Shown here: positions 17,201-25,769 of the stretch, in pieces
Layout: each line of letters opens with the position of its first letter
How positions within the stretch are numbered: the stretch's first letter is position 1
NCBI GenBank assembly: GCA_030429235.1
Contig: JAUIDB010000011.1
Location: 1-64,000, forward strand
Direction: 5' to 3'
Origin: Thermoanaerobaculia bacterium
GTDB taxonomy: Bacteria > Acidobacteriota > Thermoanaerobaculia > Multivoradales > JAIOJS01
Length of the DNA stretch: 64,000 nt
Notes under the pieces: model-generated
The model's input: the letters and a program-made list of their open reading frames with translations, nothing else
Databases searched by the model: none
Told to the model about the DNA's origin: nothing
Made by a program: the position numbers and the translations under genes

Positions 17201-18537
17201 GAGAGGGAGCGAGCCTTGCTGCGATACTCGAACTCGGTGCGGCCGGCCCGAATCACGTCGCCCGACTTCAGGAGATGGGATCGCACCGCTTCGTCGTTGA
17301 CGTAGGTGCCGTTGGTCGAACCCATGTCGATCACGTAGTAGCGGCCATCCTCGGGCACGATCTTGAAGTGACGGGCCGAAAGGGCGGTATCGGGGATACC
17401 GATGCTATTGCTGCGAGCGTCTCGCCCGACCGCGAACGCACTTTCGGAGCTGAGCATGTAGGAGCGAGGGTCGCCGCCCTGGGTCCGGATGGTGATCATG
17501 TTCTCATCGGCGAGGACCCGGGTGACCTCGAGCACCGCCGGGTCGAAAGCGTCTTCCAGCGAGCTGGGCGGTTGGACCGGGAACTCGGCGGTCTGGCGTA
17601 GTTCCATGATGCCCCGGTTCTGGAGGCGGGCGATGAGGGACTCCTCCTCGCAGCGGGGGCAGGTCGCTCCTTCGAAAGGGACGGCGCCTCCACAGCGCGG
17701 ACAGTAGTGTGCCGCCTCGGACTCGCTCGGACCCTGCCGTAGGTTGCCTAGGAGTCGCGCCAAGACGGCGGCCAGGACCAGGATCGTGACCAGGGCGAGA
17801 ATGAGTGGCAGGGGCAGCGTGTCCCGCTCCTCGGCCGGGCCCTCGGAGCCGGTCGATTCCCGGCTGACGGGAGGCGTGGCGGGTTCGGTCGCCGGGGGCT
17901 GCACCACGATGGTCGCCGTGTCCTCCTGCTGCTGTTGTTCGATCTCGTCCCGTGATCTGGAGATTGCTTCGACCATCTGGCCCGCTTCGCCGGAACCCAG
18001 GTACTCACCGCCGGTCAGCAACGCCAATCGGCGTAGTGTTCTCTCTTGCAGGCTCCGGCCCATGGCCAGGGGTAGGATCCGGACCCCCTGGCTCTCGCAC
18101 ACGCGGGCTACGTCCTCGAGGGTCGTGGCCGAGTTTTCGTCTCGGCCGTCGGTGGCCAGGAGAATCACGCCGCCCTCGGGCATCGCTCGCGCCGCCACCA
18201 CCAGGGCGTCGTGGAGTTGCGTGTAGTTGCCCACCGGATCGAGCGCTTCCAGCGCGGCCGTCACGTCGTTGGGCGTCGCGCCGAGTTCGACCAGCCATCG
18301 GGGCTCGTCGTCGAACGCGAGCAGCCCGGTGGGCTGGTCCGACGGCAACAGGGCCAGGGTGGCGGCGATCTGGTCGGTAGTCCGGGCCAGGTCTCCGGGA
18401 CGCAGGGATCGGCTGGTATCCACGGCCACCGTGACCGGGATCGGCGCAGTGTCGGCGGCCGATTCCTGGGCTACGACGAGGGAGGACAGAAGGGCCAGGA
18501 GGAGAAGGGTGGCCGCAGCCAGACGAGATCGATCCAT
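17197..18537 (-). CDS. VWA - zinc ribbon - FHA membrane protein
   Basis: A 446-aa protein with a signal peptide, a von Willebrand factor A domain exposed to the periplasm (MIDAS DTSRS, then LATDGRDE), a Pro/Thr linker, one membrane helix (about residues 246-266), a cytoplasmic zinc ribbon (CPRCGG...CPRC) and a C-terminal FHA domain (AVGRDARSN, ALSARHFKI, GSTNGTYVN). It could link a periplasmic binding event to a phosphothreonine signal inside. The ATG has AGGAG upstream. It is the last gene of the LuxE-porin group and shares the rare zinc ribbon/FHA pairing with the protein at 12150. Confidence 0.85.
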   Translation of the reverse strand: MDRSRLAAATLLLLALLSSLVVAQESAADTAPIPVTVAVDTSRSLRPGDLARTTDQIAATLALLPSDQPTGLLAFDDEPRWLVELGATPNDVTAALEALDPVGNYTQLHDALVVAARAMPEGGVILLATDGRDENSATTLEDVARVCESQGVRILPLAMGRSLQERTLRRLALLTGGEYLGSGEAGQMVEAISRSRDEIEQQQQEDTATIVVQPPATEPATPPVSRESTGSEGPAEERDTLPLPLILALVTILVLAAVLARLLGNLRQGPSESEAAHYCPRCGGAVPFEGATCPRCEEESLIARLQNRGIMELRQTAEFPVQPPSSLEDAFDPAVLEVTRVLADENMITIRTQGGDPRSYMLSSESAFAVGRDARSNSIGIPDTALSARHFKIVPEDGRYYVIDMGSTNGTYVNDEAVRSHLLKSGDVIRAGRTEFEYRSKARSLS

Positions 18538-18648
18538 GACTAAGAACTCCTGCTCGGCTCGAATGTCCAGCTTCGAGCTTCTCCGCAGTCTACCAGTTGC
18601 GTCCGGTAGACCGAGCGAGGGGCCGCCGCTCCTGGCCCAACCTGGGCG

Positions 18649-19983
18649 CTACATGCGCCAGCGCAGGGTCGCCAGCAACTCGTCGTTGTGCACCGTGGCT
18701 CCACTCTTGAGGACGAATCGGTTGTCGGCAAATTCGGCGGTCAGGTCGATTCCGTCCACGATCCCCAATCGGATGCCATAGTCGGTCTTCTCCCAGTCCC
18801 AGGAGAAGCTCGGCGAGGGCGTGATGGGGGGAGCGGCGAATTCGGGATCGAGCTTGGAGTAGCGGATCGCTGGCTGCACGAAGGGGAAGAGCTGCTTGCC
18901 GCCGAGCGCCGCACCCACCGGCAGGTCGATCGACCAGGCTAGCTCCGCCTCGAGTCCGGTGCGCTTCAGGCCGGCGACATCCTGGTCGACGTACTGTCCG
19001 AAGAAGGTCAAGCCGCCCTGGTAGACCCACAGGTTGGCGCCAATCTCTTCCTTGCTGGTGCCGGCGAGCTCGTAACTGAAGTCGGTGCCGAAAGGACCCT
19101 CGAGCAGGTCGAGATCGCCGCCGTAGAAGGTCCCCTCCAGTTCGACGGTCGAGGCGAGATCGCGTTCGTAGCCCCAGACCAGGAAGTCGATGCCGTCGGT
19201 GTTGCTGGCATCGGCAAACCGAAAACCGACTCCCCAGCCGATCTCCATCTCCTCGAAGAAAGAGCTGTCGGGATCCTCGACCTCGGCGTCGTAGAGAATG
19301 ACGATTCCGGTTCCCAGACCTTCACTGGCATCCCGATCGTCGAGCCCGTTGTCACCGGCCAGGGCATTGGGATCCCGCATGAACAGTGGGTTCCCCTGGG
19401 TCGCGGAGAACTTGAGGTAGAAGTGACGCCCCAGGTCGATGCCGAGTTCGACACCGATGTCTTCGAGGCGATTGAAGGCGGTGCTCACCAGACCGTAGCT
19501 CTCCAGGTGACGGTCATCCTGACGTTCGAACTTTCCCATCTTGCCGAACTTGAGATAGCCGCCGGAGCCCTCCGGCAGGGTGGCGGGCAGGGCTTCCTCT
19601 CCGAAGCGAAGCCAGGCCTCGTCGATATCGATCTCTTTGTCGGTCGTGGTCGGGTTTCGTTCGTGGAGGTCGATGAAGTCCACCTTGAGGTGGCCCTGGA
19701 AGCGGGGGGAAAAGCGGGCGTCGAGAAAGAGGGTGACGGCGGAGACTTCGTAGTGCTCACCGGTTTCGACAGTCTCCATCGCGAACCGCTCACCTTCCGG
19801 AGGGAACGGAACGGGTAGACGGATGAAGTTGCTATCTCGATAGTGGCCCTTGGCTTCGATTCCCCAGTCGAAGCGGCTCTGGGATTGGGCCAGCCCCGGT
19901 TGGGGCAAGCACCCGATACCCAGTAGCAAGACGGCGAGTCCGACGGACGGACGAAGGGCTCGAGCGGGACGGACTGAGATCAT
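18649..19983 (-). CDS. OprO/OprP-type outer-membrane porin
   Basis: A 444-aa protein with a signal peptide and a beta-barrel pattern throughout, ending in an aromatic/hydrophobic strand (LLATLRWRM). Short stretches such as LKVDFIDLHE, DEAWLRFG and LKFGKMGKFERQ resemble phosphate-selective porins. The substrate is unknown. A strong GGAGGAG lies 5 nt before the ATG. It is 39 bp after luxE and 111 bp before the VWA-FHA gene. Porins of this type often sit near cupredoxin genes, and one lies about 1.2 kb away on the other strand. Confidence 0.75.
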   Translation of the reverse strand: MISVRPARALRPSVGLAVLLLGIGCLPQPGLAQSQSRFDWGIEAKGHYRDSNFIRLPVPFPPEGERFAMETVETGEHYEVSAVTLFLDARFSPRFQGHLKVDFIDLHERNPTTTDKEIDIDEAWLRFGEEALPATLPEGSGGYLKFGKMGKFERQDDRHLESYGLVSTAFNRLEDIGVELGIDLGRHFYLKFSATQGNPLFMRDPNALAGDNGLDDRDASEGLGTGIVILYDAEVEDPDSSFFEEMEIGWGVGFRFADASNTDGIDFLVWGYERDLASTVELEGTFYGGDLDLLEGPFGTDFSYELAGTSKEEIGANLWVYQGGLTFFGQYVDQDVAGLKRTGLEAELAWSIDLPVGAALGGKQLFPFVQPAIRYSKLDPEFAAPPITPSPSFSWDWEKTDYGIRLGIVDGIDLTAEFADNRFVLKSGATVHNDELLATLRWRM

Positions 19984-20022
19984 GGCAACTCCTCCAGAGA
20001 AACACCGGGCTTTGGGGTGGTC

Positions 20023-21072
20023 CTAGGTTAGCGCAAGCTCCTCCACCGTCAGCGAGCAGCCTCGCAGTTCGGCGTCGGTCGCTCGTCCCTCGAGCCAGAA
20101 GCTACCGTCTTCGGCCACCCGTCCCACGTCCTCGGTCAAGACGTGGATCGCGCTACCGAGGTTGCCCAGGTCCAGGAAGGCCAGGAGACCGGAGGCTCCC
20201 GCGGGTTGGTCGACAAGGGTTTCAGGGTGGAGGGCCCGCACCCGAACCCAGGATGGAAGCCGGTAGCGCCACTGCGAGCGCTGGCTCGCATAAGCCTGGG
20301 AAGAGAGTTCGGTCATACCGTACTCCCAGACGATCGACTCGGGACCGAGACCCAGGTACTCCGTCGTCCTGGCCTGCAAGCGATCTCGAGACACCTCTCG
20401 CTCCCGACCCTTCAGGCCGCCGGTTTCGAAGAGAACGCTTCCCGGCGGAAGGCGAAAGTGCAGGTAGCGTTTCTCGAGAGCGTCGAGCAGTTGGTCGAGC
20501 GCCAAGGAGGTCGCGAGAACGAGGCACGGAGCGCCCTCCCGCTGCCGCGCGCCAAGCCAGGAACGCGCGATCGGCAGCTTGATGCCGCGGGGACCGATGG
20601 CGTAGTCCGAGTCGTCGCTTCCGAACTGCTTCACGACGTGTTCGACCATGAACGACAGACTCGAATCGGGCTGGTCGGTTCGCCGGGGTACCAACGAGAG
20701 CATCGAGGGCTCGACGAGCCCGGAGAGGCACTCTCGGGGAAAGGAGCGATCGATCAGAGTTCGGTACAGATCGGGAAAGGGATGGTAGTGGGTGCTCCGC
20801 CCGACTCCCCTGGTTCCGCTACTGCGGAAGGTCTCGAGCGGTTCCTGGACATGGAGAGACTGGGATTTGAAAGCCAGGGTCGGGACCAGGGGGATCTGGC
20901 GCCAGTCGTCGATCGACTCGGGCCGGGCGCCGGAGGACTCGGCGAGGCGGGCGATGGCCGGGATCGACGCACACTGCAGGCTGTAGACCTCCAAGGCCAG
21001 AGGACCGAATGCGGCTTCGGAGGGTTTGTCGACGTAGGAGGCGAGGCGGGTGAGCAAGGATTCGACCGTCAT
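20023..21072 (-). CDS. luxE: LuxE-type acyl-protein synthetase
   Basis: A 349-aa member of the LuxE family in the adenylate-forming superfamily. LuxE activates a fatty acid as acyl-AMP and transfers it to an enzyme thiol for reduction by LuxC. The nucleotide-binding loop FRSSGTRGVGRS and the adenylation segment EYGMTELSSQAY are clear, and length is normal. The start at ATG 21072 was preferred to an in-frame TTG at 21108 because homology begins there. The gene heads the LuxE-porin-VWA group, which converges on the luxC operon. Confidence 0.87.
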   Translation of the reverse strand: MTVESLLTRLASYVDKPSEAAFGPLALEVYSLQCASIPAIARLAESSGARPESIDDWRQIPLVPTLAFKSQSLHVQEPLETFRSSGTRGVGRSTHYHPFPDLYRTLIDRSFPRECLSGLVEPSMLSLVPRRTDQPDSSLSFMVEHVVKQFGSDDSDYAIGPRGIKLPIARSWLGARQREGAPCLVLATSLALDQLLDALEKRYLHFRLPPGSVLFETGGLKGREREVSRDRLQARTTEYLGLGPESIVWEYGMTELSSQAYASQRSQWRYRLPSWVRVRALHPETLVDQPAGASGLLAFLDLGNLGSAIHVLTEDVGRVAEDGSFWLEGRATDAELRGCSLTVEELALT

Positions 21073-21139
21073 CGCGGTAGTCTGTCGCGAAGGTCGGGCG
21101 GATCGCAACCATCGAGCGGTCCGGAAACGGGGACCCTGT

Positions 21140-21145
21140 TATGAT
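21140..21145 (+). promoter_or_regulatory. Possible -10 element of the cupredoxin gene
   Basis: TATGAT ends 12 nt before the ATG at 21158. A good -35 is not seen. Confidence 0.35.
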
Positions 21146-21157
21146 CGCGGCCTCAGA

Positions 21158-21853
21158 ATGACTCTCCAACGTTGCTCTCTCGGCCTGCGGTACCTCGTCT
21201 GCGGCCTTTTCTTCCTCCTCGCCGTCGACTCGGCACTGGTCGCGGCCGAGCTGAGCGGTGAGCTGCGCCTGGTGCGGCGGGGCAGGCCGGTGCGGGGAGA
21301 CCTCTCGACCGGTCTGGTGGTCTTCACTCCCCACCGATCGGCGAGCGTCGAGGCCCCAGAGCGACCCTTCGAGATGGTGACGGTGGACAAGAACTTCGAA
21401 CCCAGGGTCCTCGCCGTGCCGGTGGGGGCGACGGTTCGTTTCCCGAACTCGGACCCTATTCTGCACAACGTCTTTTCGGTGTCTGGAGAGAATGCGTTCG
21501 ACCTGGGGCTCTATAAGCAGGGACCGGGCAAGGCGGCGACGTTCCACCATCCGGGGCTGGTGCGCGTGTTCTGCAACGTGCATCACGACATGATCGCCTA
21601 CATTCGGGTGGTCGAGACCCCGTACGTGGTGCGCCCCGACAGCAAGGGGCGGTTTCGTCTCCGCAATCTCCCCGAGGGCGGAGGAACCCTCACGGTGTGG
21701 CACGAGCGAACCAACGACGAGACGATCGAGATCGCGGCGGGACAGTCGTCGGTTGGCACGGTAGAGATCACCGCGACCCGACCACGCGTTCCCCAGCATA
21801 CGAACAAGGTGGGCAAACCCTATCGTCGTAGTGGGCGGCGCAATTACCGATAG
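21158..21853 (+). CDS. Secreted cupredoxin (plastocyanin-like) protein
   Basis: A 231-aa exported protein. After the signal peptide (to about residue 30) comes a cupredoxin-like domain with a complete type 1 copper set: His103 (HNVF), Cys139, His142 and Met145 (CNVHHDM). A small beta domain resembling carboxypeptidase regulatory repeats (KGRFRLRNLPEGGGTLTVWHE) and a basic tail follow. Database relatives are often labelled methylamine utilisation proteins, but this is a name only. It is 63 bp upstream of the receptor-kinase gene and may be its extracytoplasmic partner. Confidence 0.85.
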   Translation: MTLQRCSLGLRYLVCGLFFLLAVDSALVAAELSGELRLVRRGRPVRGDLSTGLVVFTPHRSASVEAPERPFEMVTVDKNFEPRVLAVPVGATVRFPNSDPILHNVFSVSGENAFDLGLYKQGPGKAATFHHPGLVRVFCNVHHDMIAYIRVVETPYVVRPDSKGRFRLRNLPEGGGTLTVWHERTNDETIEIAAGQSSVGTVEITATRPRVPQHTNKVGKPYRRSGRRNYR

Positions 21854-21916
21854 GGCACGAGGTTAGGACTTGGAGATCACGATGCAAACCGACCACGACC
21901 GTACGAGGGAACCGCG

Positions 21917-24529
21917 ATGAGGATCTCGCTGGGGACCCGGATCTTCGGCCTGACTGCGCTCGTCGTCACCCTGGCGGTGGGAGCCGCCGTGGTGGTGACC
22001 TACCTGCAAGGGGAGCGGATCGCCGACGAGACCGCGCGCCAGGCCCTGGACCGGGCCAACTCCGTGCAGGCTGTGCTGCAGCAGCAGCGGCTCGACGAAT
22101 TGGCCCTGATCGCCAAGATCTTCGCGGGGGATGCCGCGCTGACCAGCTACGTCGCCGAGGCCATTGACTCAGGGGATTCCCTGTCGGTCCTCGACCAGCT
22201 GGAGGAGCGTCAGGATGATCTCGGATTCGATTTCGGGATCATGCTCGATGGCGACGGCTTCCTGGTGGCCCGCACCGACGATCCGCAGGCCACCGGAGAC
22301 GATATGGCTGACCGAGCTCTGGTGGCGTTGGCCCTCGACGAGTTCAGTGGATCGGGAGTGTGGGAGCAGGACGGTCGGCTCTACCACGCGGTGGCCGAGT
22401 CACTGACGGTCGATCGCCTTCTGGTCGGTTTCTTCATCGCGGGTTTTGCCATCGACGACCTGACCGCAGTGGAAGTCGGCCGCACGAGCCAGACCGATGT
22501 CGCCTACCTCAGTCAGGGGGCGGAAGGCCTGCAGCTCGTCGCCAGTACCTTGCAGGTGGGCATGGCCGACCAGGTGCTCCAGACCTTGAGTGGTCATGCG
22601 GCTATGGGGGGCATCTTCGAGCGAGGGCAGGCCGCCGAGCAGTTCGAGCTGATGCTGTCGGGGGCGCGGTGGATCGGTCTCCTGCGGCCGTTGGAGAACG
22701 CGGACGGTGAGGCGGTCGGGGCCGCCCTGGCGCTGACCTCCCTCGACGAGCAGATGGCGCCCTTCCAGCGGATCGAACGGACGCTGGTGCTGGTCGGCGT
22801 GGCCGCCATCCTCCTGGCTTCGTTGCTCTCGTTCCTACTCTCGCAGAGGGTGATGAAGCCGGTGCGGGAACTGGCGCGGGTGGCCACCGCCGCGAGCGAA
22901 GGGAACTACGATCAGCGAACGGGGATCTCACGTCGGGACGAGGTGGGACAGTTGGCGAACTCCTTTGATGCCCTGCTGAGCGAACTGCGAGAGAAGCAGG
23001 ACATGGAGGCCTACATCGGTAGCCTGTCGCGGTCGATGGGGACCGGAGCCGCCGAGGAGGAGAAGCCCCTCGAACCGCCGATGGCCCGCGAGCAGGTGCT
23101 GATGGCGGTAGAGCTTCGTGGTTATGCGCTGGGCAAGGTGACCGTCGATCCGGAAGACACGCTGGGAGCGCTCGGCCGCGACCTTCGACGCATCGCCCGC
23201 GCGGTCGAGGAGCGCAAGGGTCGGATCGAGGGGATCTTCGGTCATCGAGTGGTCGCGAGCTTCAGTGGTCTCAACGGTGGGTATCGCGCCCTCAGTGCCG
23301 GGACCGAACTGTCCAAGAGCCTGCGGGCCGAGAGTTCGGCCTTCGACGACGTGCCTCCGCCGGCGATCGCACTGGTTCGGGGCGAGATGGTCAGTGGATC
23401 GGTCGTCTGGGGCGAGGGACCCCAGCGCATGGTCGTGGGACGTCCCTTCCTGCTGCTCGACGGACTCCTACGGGAAGCGACCCCGGGCGACGTGGCGATG
23501 AGTCCGGACCTGTACGAAGAACTCTCGGACAGCTTCCAACGCGCTGGCATGTCGATCAAGCCCCAGCGTGGGATCCTCGGCAGCCAGACGCTCTACGTGC
23601 TCAGCACCGACAAGGCAGCGCGGGTGACCGGTGAAGTACCGGTGCTCGAACCCGACCTCGAAAGCCACGCGACGGCTGCCTTCAAGGCGCACACCCTGGC
23701 CGAGGTCACGCCGGGACGAGTCCTGGGGGATCGATTCGAGATCCTCGGAACCCTGGGAGCGGGCGGCATGGGTGTCGTCTACAAGGTCCGCGACCGGGAA
23801 CTCGACGACCTGGTGGCGCTGAAGATGCTCAAGGAGGCGGCATTCAGCAGTCCGGAGCAGTTGGAGCGTCTCAAGAGCGAGCTCAAGTTGGCGCGCAAGA
23901 TCACCCATCCCAACGTGCTGCGGACGTTTGATTTCGGAGAGATCGGCGGCAACCCGTTCATCTCGATGGAGTACGTGCGCGGGATCACGTTGCGGCAGGT
24001 CCTCGACGAGACGGGAGCCTTACCCTTCTCGGCCGGGCTGCGGATCGCTCGTCAACTCTGTCGCGGGCTCGAGGCCGCCCATGCCGTCGGCGTTCTACAC
24101 CGTGACATCAAGCCCGAGAACCTCATCGTCGAAGCCAATGGCAATGCCAAGTTGATGGACTTCGGCATCGCACGGCCGATCGTGCGAGAAGAGGCTGGAC
24201 AGACCCAGGAAGGTTTTGCCGTCGGCACGCCGCAATACATGGCTCCCGAACAGCTGCAGGGGCTGGAAGTCGACCAGAGGGTCGACCTCTACGCCGTCGG
24301 GGTGGTTCTCTACGAGGTGTTTACCCACCACGTGCCGTTTGAAGGCAAGAACCCCATGCAGGTGATGATGGCCACCCTCAAAGAGGAGCCGCCGCCGCCG
24401 TCGTCCTACTGGCCCGAGATTCCACGACCCCTCGAGGCCATCATCCTGCGCTGCCTGGCCAAGGAGCCAGCGGGGCGGTACGACAACGTCGGCAAGCTCA
24501 TCGATGATCTGGAGGGGCTGCGAGCCTGA
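21917..24529 (+). CDS. Receptor Ser/Thr protein kinase with HAMP and degenerate cyclase domain
   Basis: An 870-aa inner-membrane protein. Order: membrane helix (about residues 9-30), periplasmic sensor region (about 31-285, Cache-like), second helix (about 288-308), HAMP (about 309-362), a class III nucleotide cyclase-like domain (about 392-565), and a complete Hanks-type kinase (about 603-866) with GTLGAGGMG, Lys636 (VALK), HRDIKPEN (728-735), DFG (748-750) and APEQL. The cyclase-like domain lacks normal metal ligands: the usual FxD site reads MAVEL and the GDA site reads GHR. It is therefore probably a regulatory relic. The gene follows the cupredoxin gene by 63 bp. Confidence 0.88.
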   Translation: MRISLGTRIFGLTALVVTLAVGAAVVVTYLQGERIADETARQALDRANSVQAVLQQQRLDELALIAKIFAGDAALTSYVAEAIDSGDSLSVLDQLEERQDDLGFDFGIMLDGDGFLVARTDDPQATGDDMADRALVALALDEFSGSGVWEQDGRLYHAVAESLTVDRLLVGFFIAGFAIDDLTAVEVGRTSQTDVAYLSQGAEGLQLVASTLQVGMADQVLQTLSGHAAMGGIFERGQAAEQFELMLSGARWIGLLRPLENADGEAVGAALALTSLDEQMAPFQRIERTLVLVGVAAILLASLLSFLLSQRVMKPVRELARVATAASEGNYDQRTGISRRDEVGQLANSFDALLSELREKQDMEAYIGSLSRSMGTGAAEEEKPLEPPMAREQVLMAVELRGYALGKVTVDPEDTLGALGRDLRRIARAVEERKGRIEGIFGHRVVASFSGLNGGYRALSAGTELSKSLRAESSAFDDVPPPAIALVRGEMVSGSVVWGEGPQRMVVGRPFLLLDGLLREATPGDVAMSPDLYEELSDSFQRAGMSIKPQRGILGSQTLYVLSTDKAARVTGEVPVLEPDLESHATAAFKAHTLAEVTPGRVLGDRFEILGTLGAGGMGVVYKVRDRELDDLVALKMLKEAAFSSPEQLERLKSELKLARKITHPNVLRTFDFGEIGGNPFISMEYVRGITLRQVLDETGALPFSAGLRIARQLCRGLEAAHAVGVLHRDIKPENLIVEANGNAKLMDFGIARPIVREEAGQTQEGFAVGTPQYMAPEQLQGLEVDQRVDLYAVGVVLYEVFTHHVPFEGKNPMQVMMATLKEEPPPPSSYWPEIPRPLEAIILRCLAKEPAGRYDNVGKLIDDLEGLRA

Positions 24530-24641
24530 ACCGGACGCTCTCGCTGCGGCGTGCGGACTGCCGTCCCGAAGATGGCCACGCCGGGTCGGGTCGTCTTCAA
24601 CACGCCGCGCAGGAAAGTGCAGGTTCGGGGGTTCCACGGTC

Positions 24642-25304
24642 GTGGAGGCTGCCACTCTGACGAACGACCCGCCCGCGATCGGTACCGGAAGCGACTCCGC
24701 TTCCTCGGGTGGAGTCCGTCCGCCGGTGGATCCCGATTGGGCGTTGGTGGCACGGGTCGCCAGCGGCGACGAGAGCGCCTTCTCGACCCTGGTCGAACGC
24801 CACCAGACGCGGGTACTTTCGGTCTGTCATCGTTTGCTGGGGGATAGAGAGCAAGCCCGCGACGCGTGTCAGGAGGTCTTTCTCAAGCTGTTTCGTCACG
24901 CCGATCGGTTCGAACCCAAGGCTCGGGTATCCACCTGGCTCTATCGCATCGCTACCAACTACTGCCTCAACCGGTTGCGACGACGGAAGATCGTACGCTG
25001 GATGTCGTTGGAGGGGGCGACGACCGACGACGATGCCCTGCCCCTGGACCCACCGGCCGAAGCGGCTACTCCCGAGGAGGCGGCGATGCTACGCCAGCGC
25101 TGGCGGGCTACCCGTCGAGCGATCGATCAGCTGCCGGCCAGTCAGAAGAGCGTCCTGGTCCTGGCACGCTTCGAGGGCCTGTCGTATCGTGAGATCGCCG
25201 AGGTCCTGGAGATTACGCTGGGAGCGGTCGAGAGTCGATTGTTCCGCGCCATGCGCCGTTTGGAGACCCTGCTGGCGGCGGAGGATCGGCGCAAGAAGAG
25301 CTGA
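24642..25304 (+). CDS. ECF RNA polymerase sigma factor
   Basis: A typical ECF sigma factor of about 220 aa. Region 2 is clear (SAFSTLVERHQTRVLSVCHRLL, DACQEVFLKLFRH, STWLYRIATNYCLNRLRRRK) and region 4 ends with LSYREIAEVLEITLGAVESRLFRAMRRL. No ATG lies near the conserved start; GTG 24642 gives a sensible N-terminus, though its ribosome site is weak, so the exact start is uncertain. The next two genes encode a likely membrane anti-sigma factor and a periplasmic sensor, so its activity is probably held by them. Confidence 0.88.
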   Translation: MEAATLTNDPPAIGTGSDSASSGGVRPPVDPDWALVARVASGDESAFSTLVERHQTRVLSVCHRLLGDREQARDACQEVFLKLFRHADRFEPKARVSTWLYRIATNYCLNRLRRRKIVRWMSLEGATTDDDALPLDPPAEAATPEEAAMLRQRWRATRRAIDQLPASQKSVLVLARFEGLSYREIAEVLEITLGAVESRLFRAMRRLETLLAAEDRRKKS

Positions 25305-25355
25305 GTTCGAGGGTTCCAACAATAGGGTAGGTATCGACTACCCGAGGATACGAAG

Positions 25356-25769
25356 ATGAACAACCAACAGCGAGACATTCTGCGGAGACTGGTCGACGAG
25401 GTGGCCGAGAGTGCATCGGAACCTTCAGCCCCCGAAGCCGATGCCCAGCTGACCACGACCGAGTCATCCCTGGTCGACACCTGGCGGGCGCTCGAACTGC
25501 CCCCTCCTCCCGCACCGGATCCTCATGCCGCGGGTCGCTGGGCAGCCCTCGCCCGGTCGCGGAGAGCGCGAGGTGGCTACTGGGTAGAGGGTCTCGTCAC
25601 CGCCGCGGGGTTGGCACTGGGGCTCGGCCTCGGTCTGGGAACCCCGCTCTTCGGTCCCGCGGTCGAGGTGGCGCCGGCAGAGATCACGGCCTCTTGGGAC
25701 GAATCGACGACAGCGACCCTGGCCGAAGGCTATCTCGATCTGTTCGAGGACTCGGTGGAGCAACCGTGA
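25356..25769 (+). CDS. Putative membrane-bound anti-sigma factor
   Basis: A 137-aa protein with a soluble acidic N-terminal half (about 85 residues), one membrane helix (GLVTAAGLALGLGLGLGTPLF, about 78-98) and a short acidic periplasmic tail. No database family is recognised. Its place between an ECF sigma gene (51 bp upstream) and a periplasmic sensor gene (overlapping TGATG) and its topology match anti-sigma factors of the CnrY type. There is no HCC zinc motif, so it is not a ZAS-type anti-sigma factor. Confidence 0.6.
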   Translation: MNNQQRDILRRLVDEVAESASEPSAPEADAQLTTTESSLVDTWRALELPPPPAPDPHAAGRWAALARSRRARGGYWVEGLVTAAGLALGLGLGLGTPLFGPAVEVAPAEITASWDESTTATLAEGYLDLFEDSVEQP

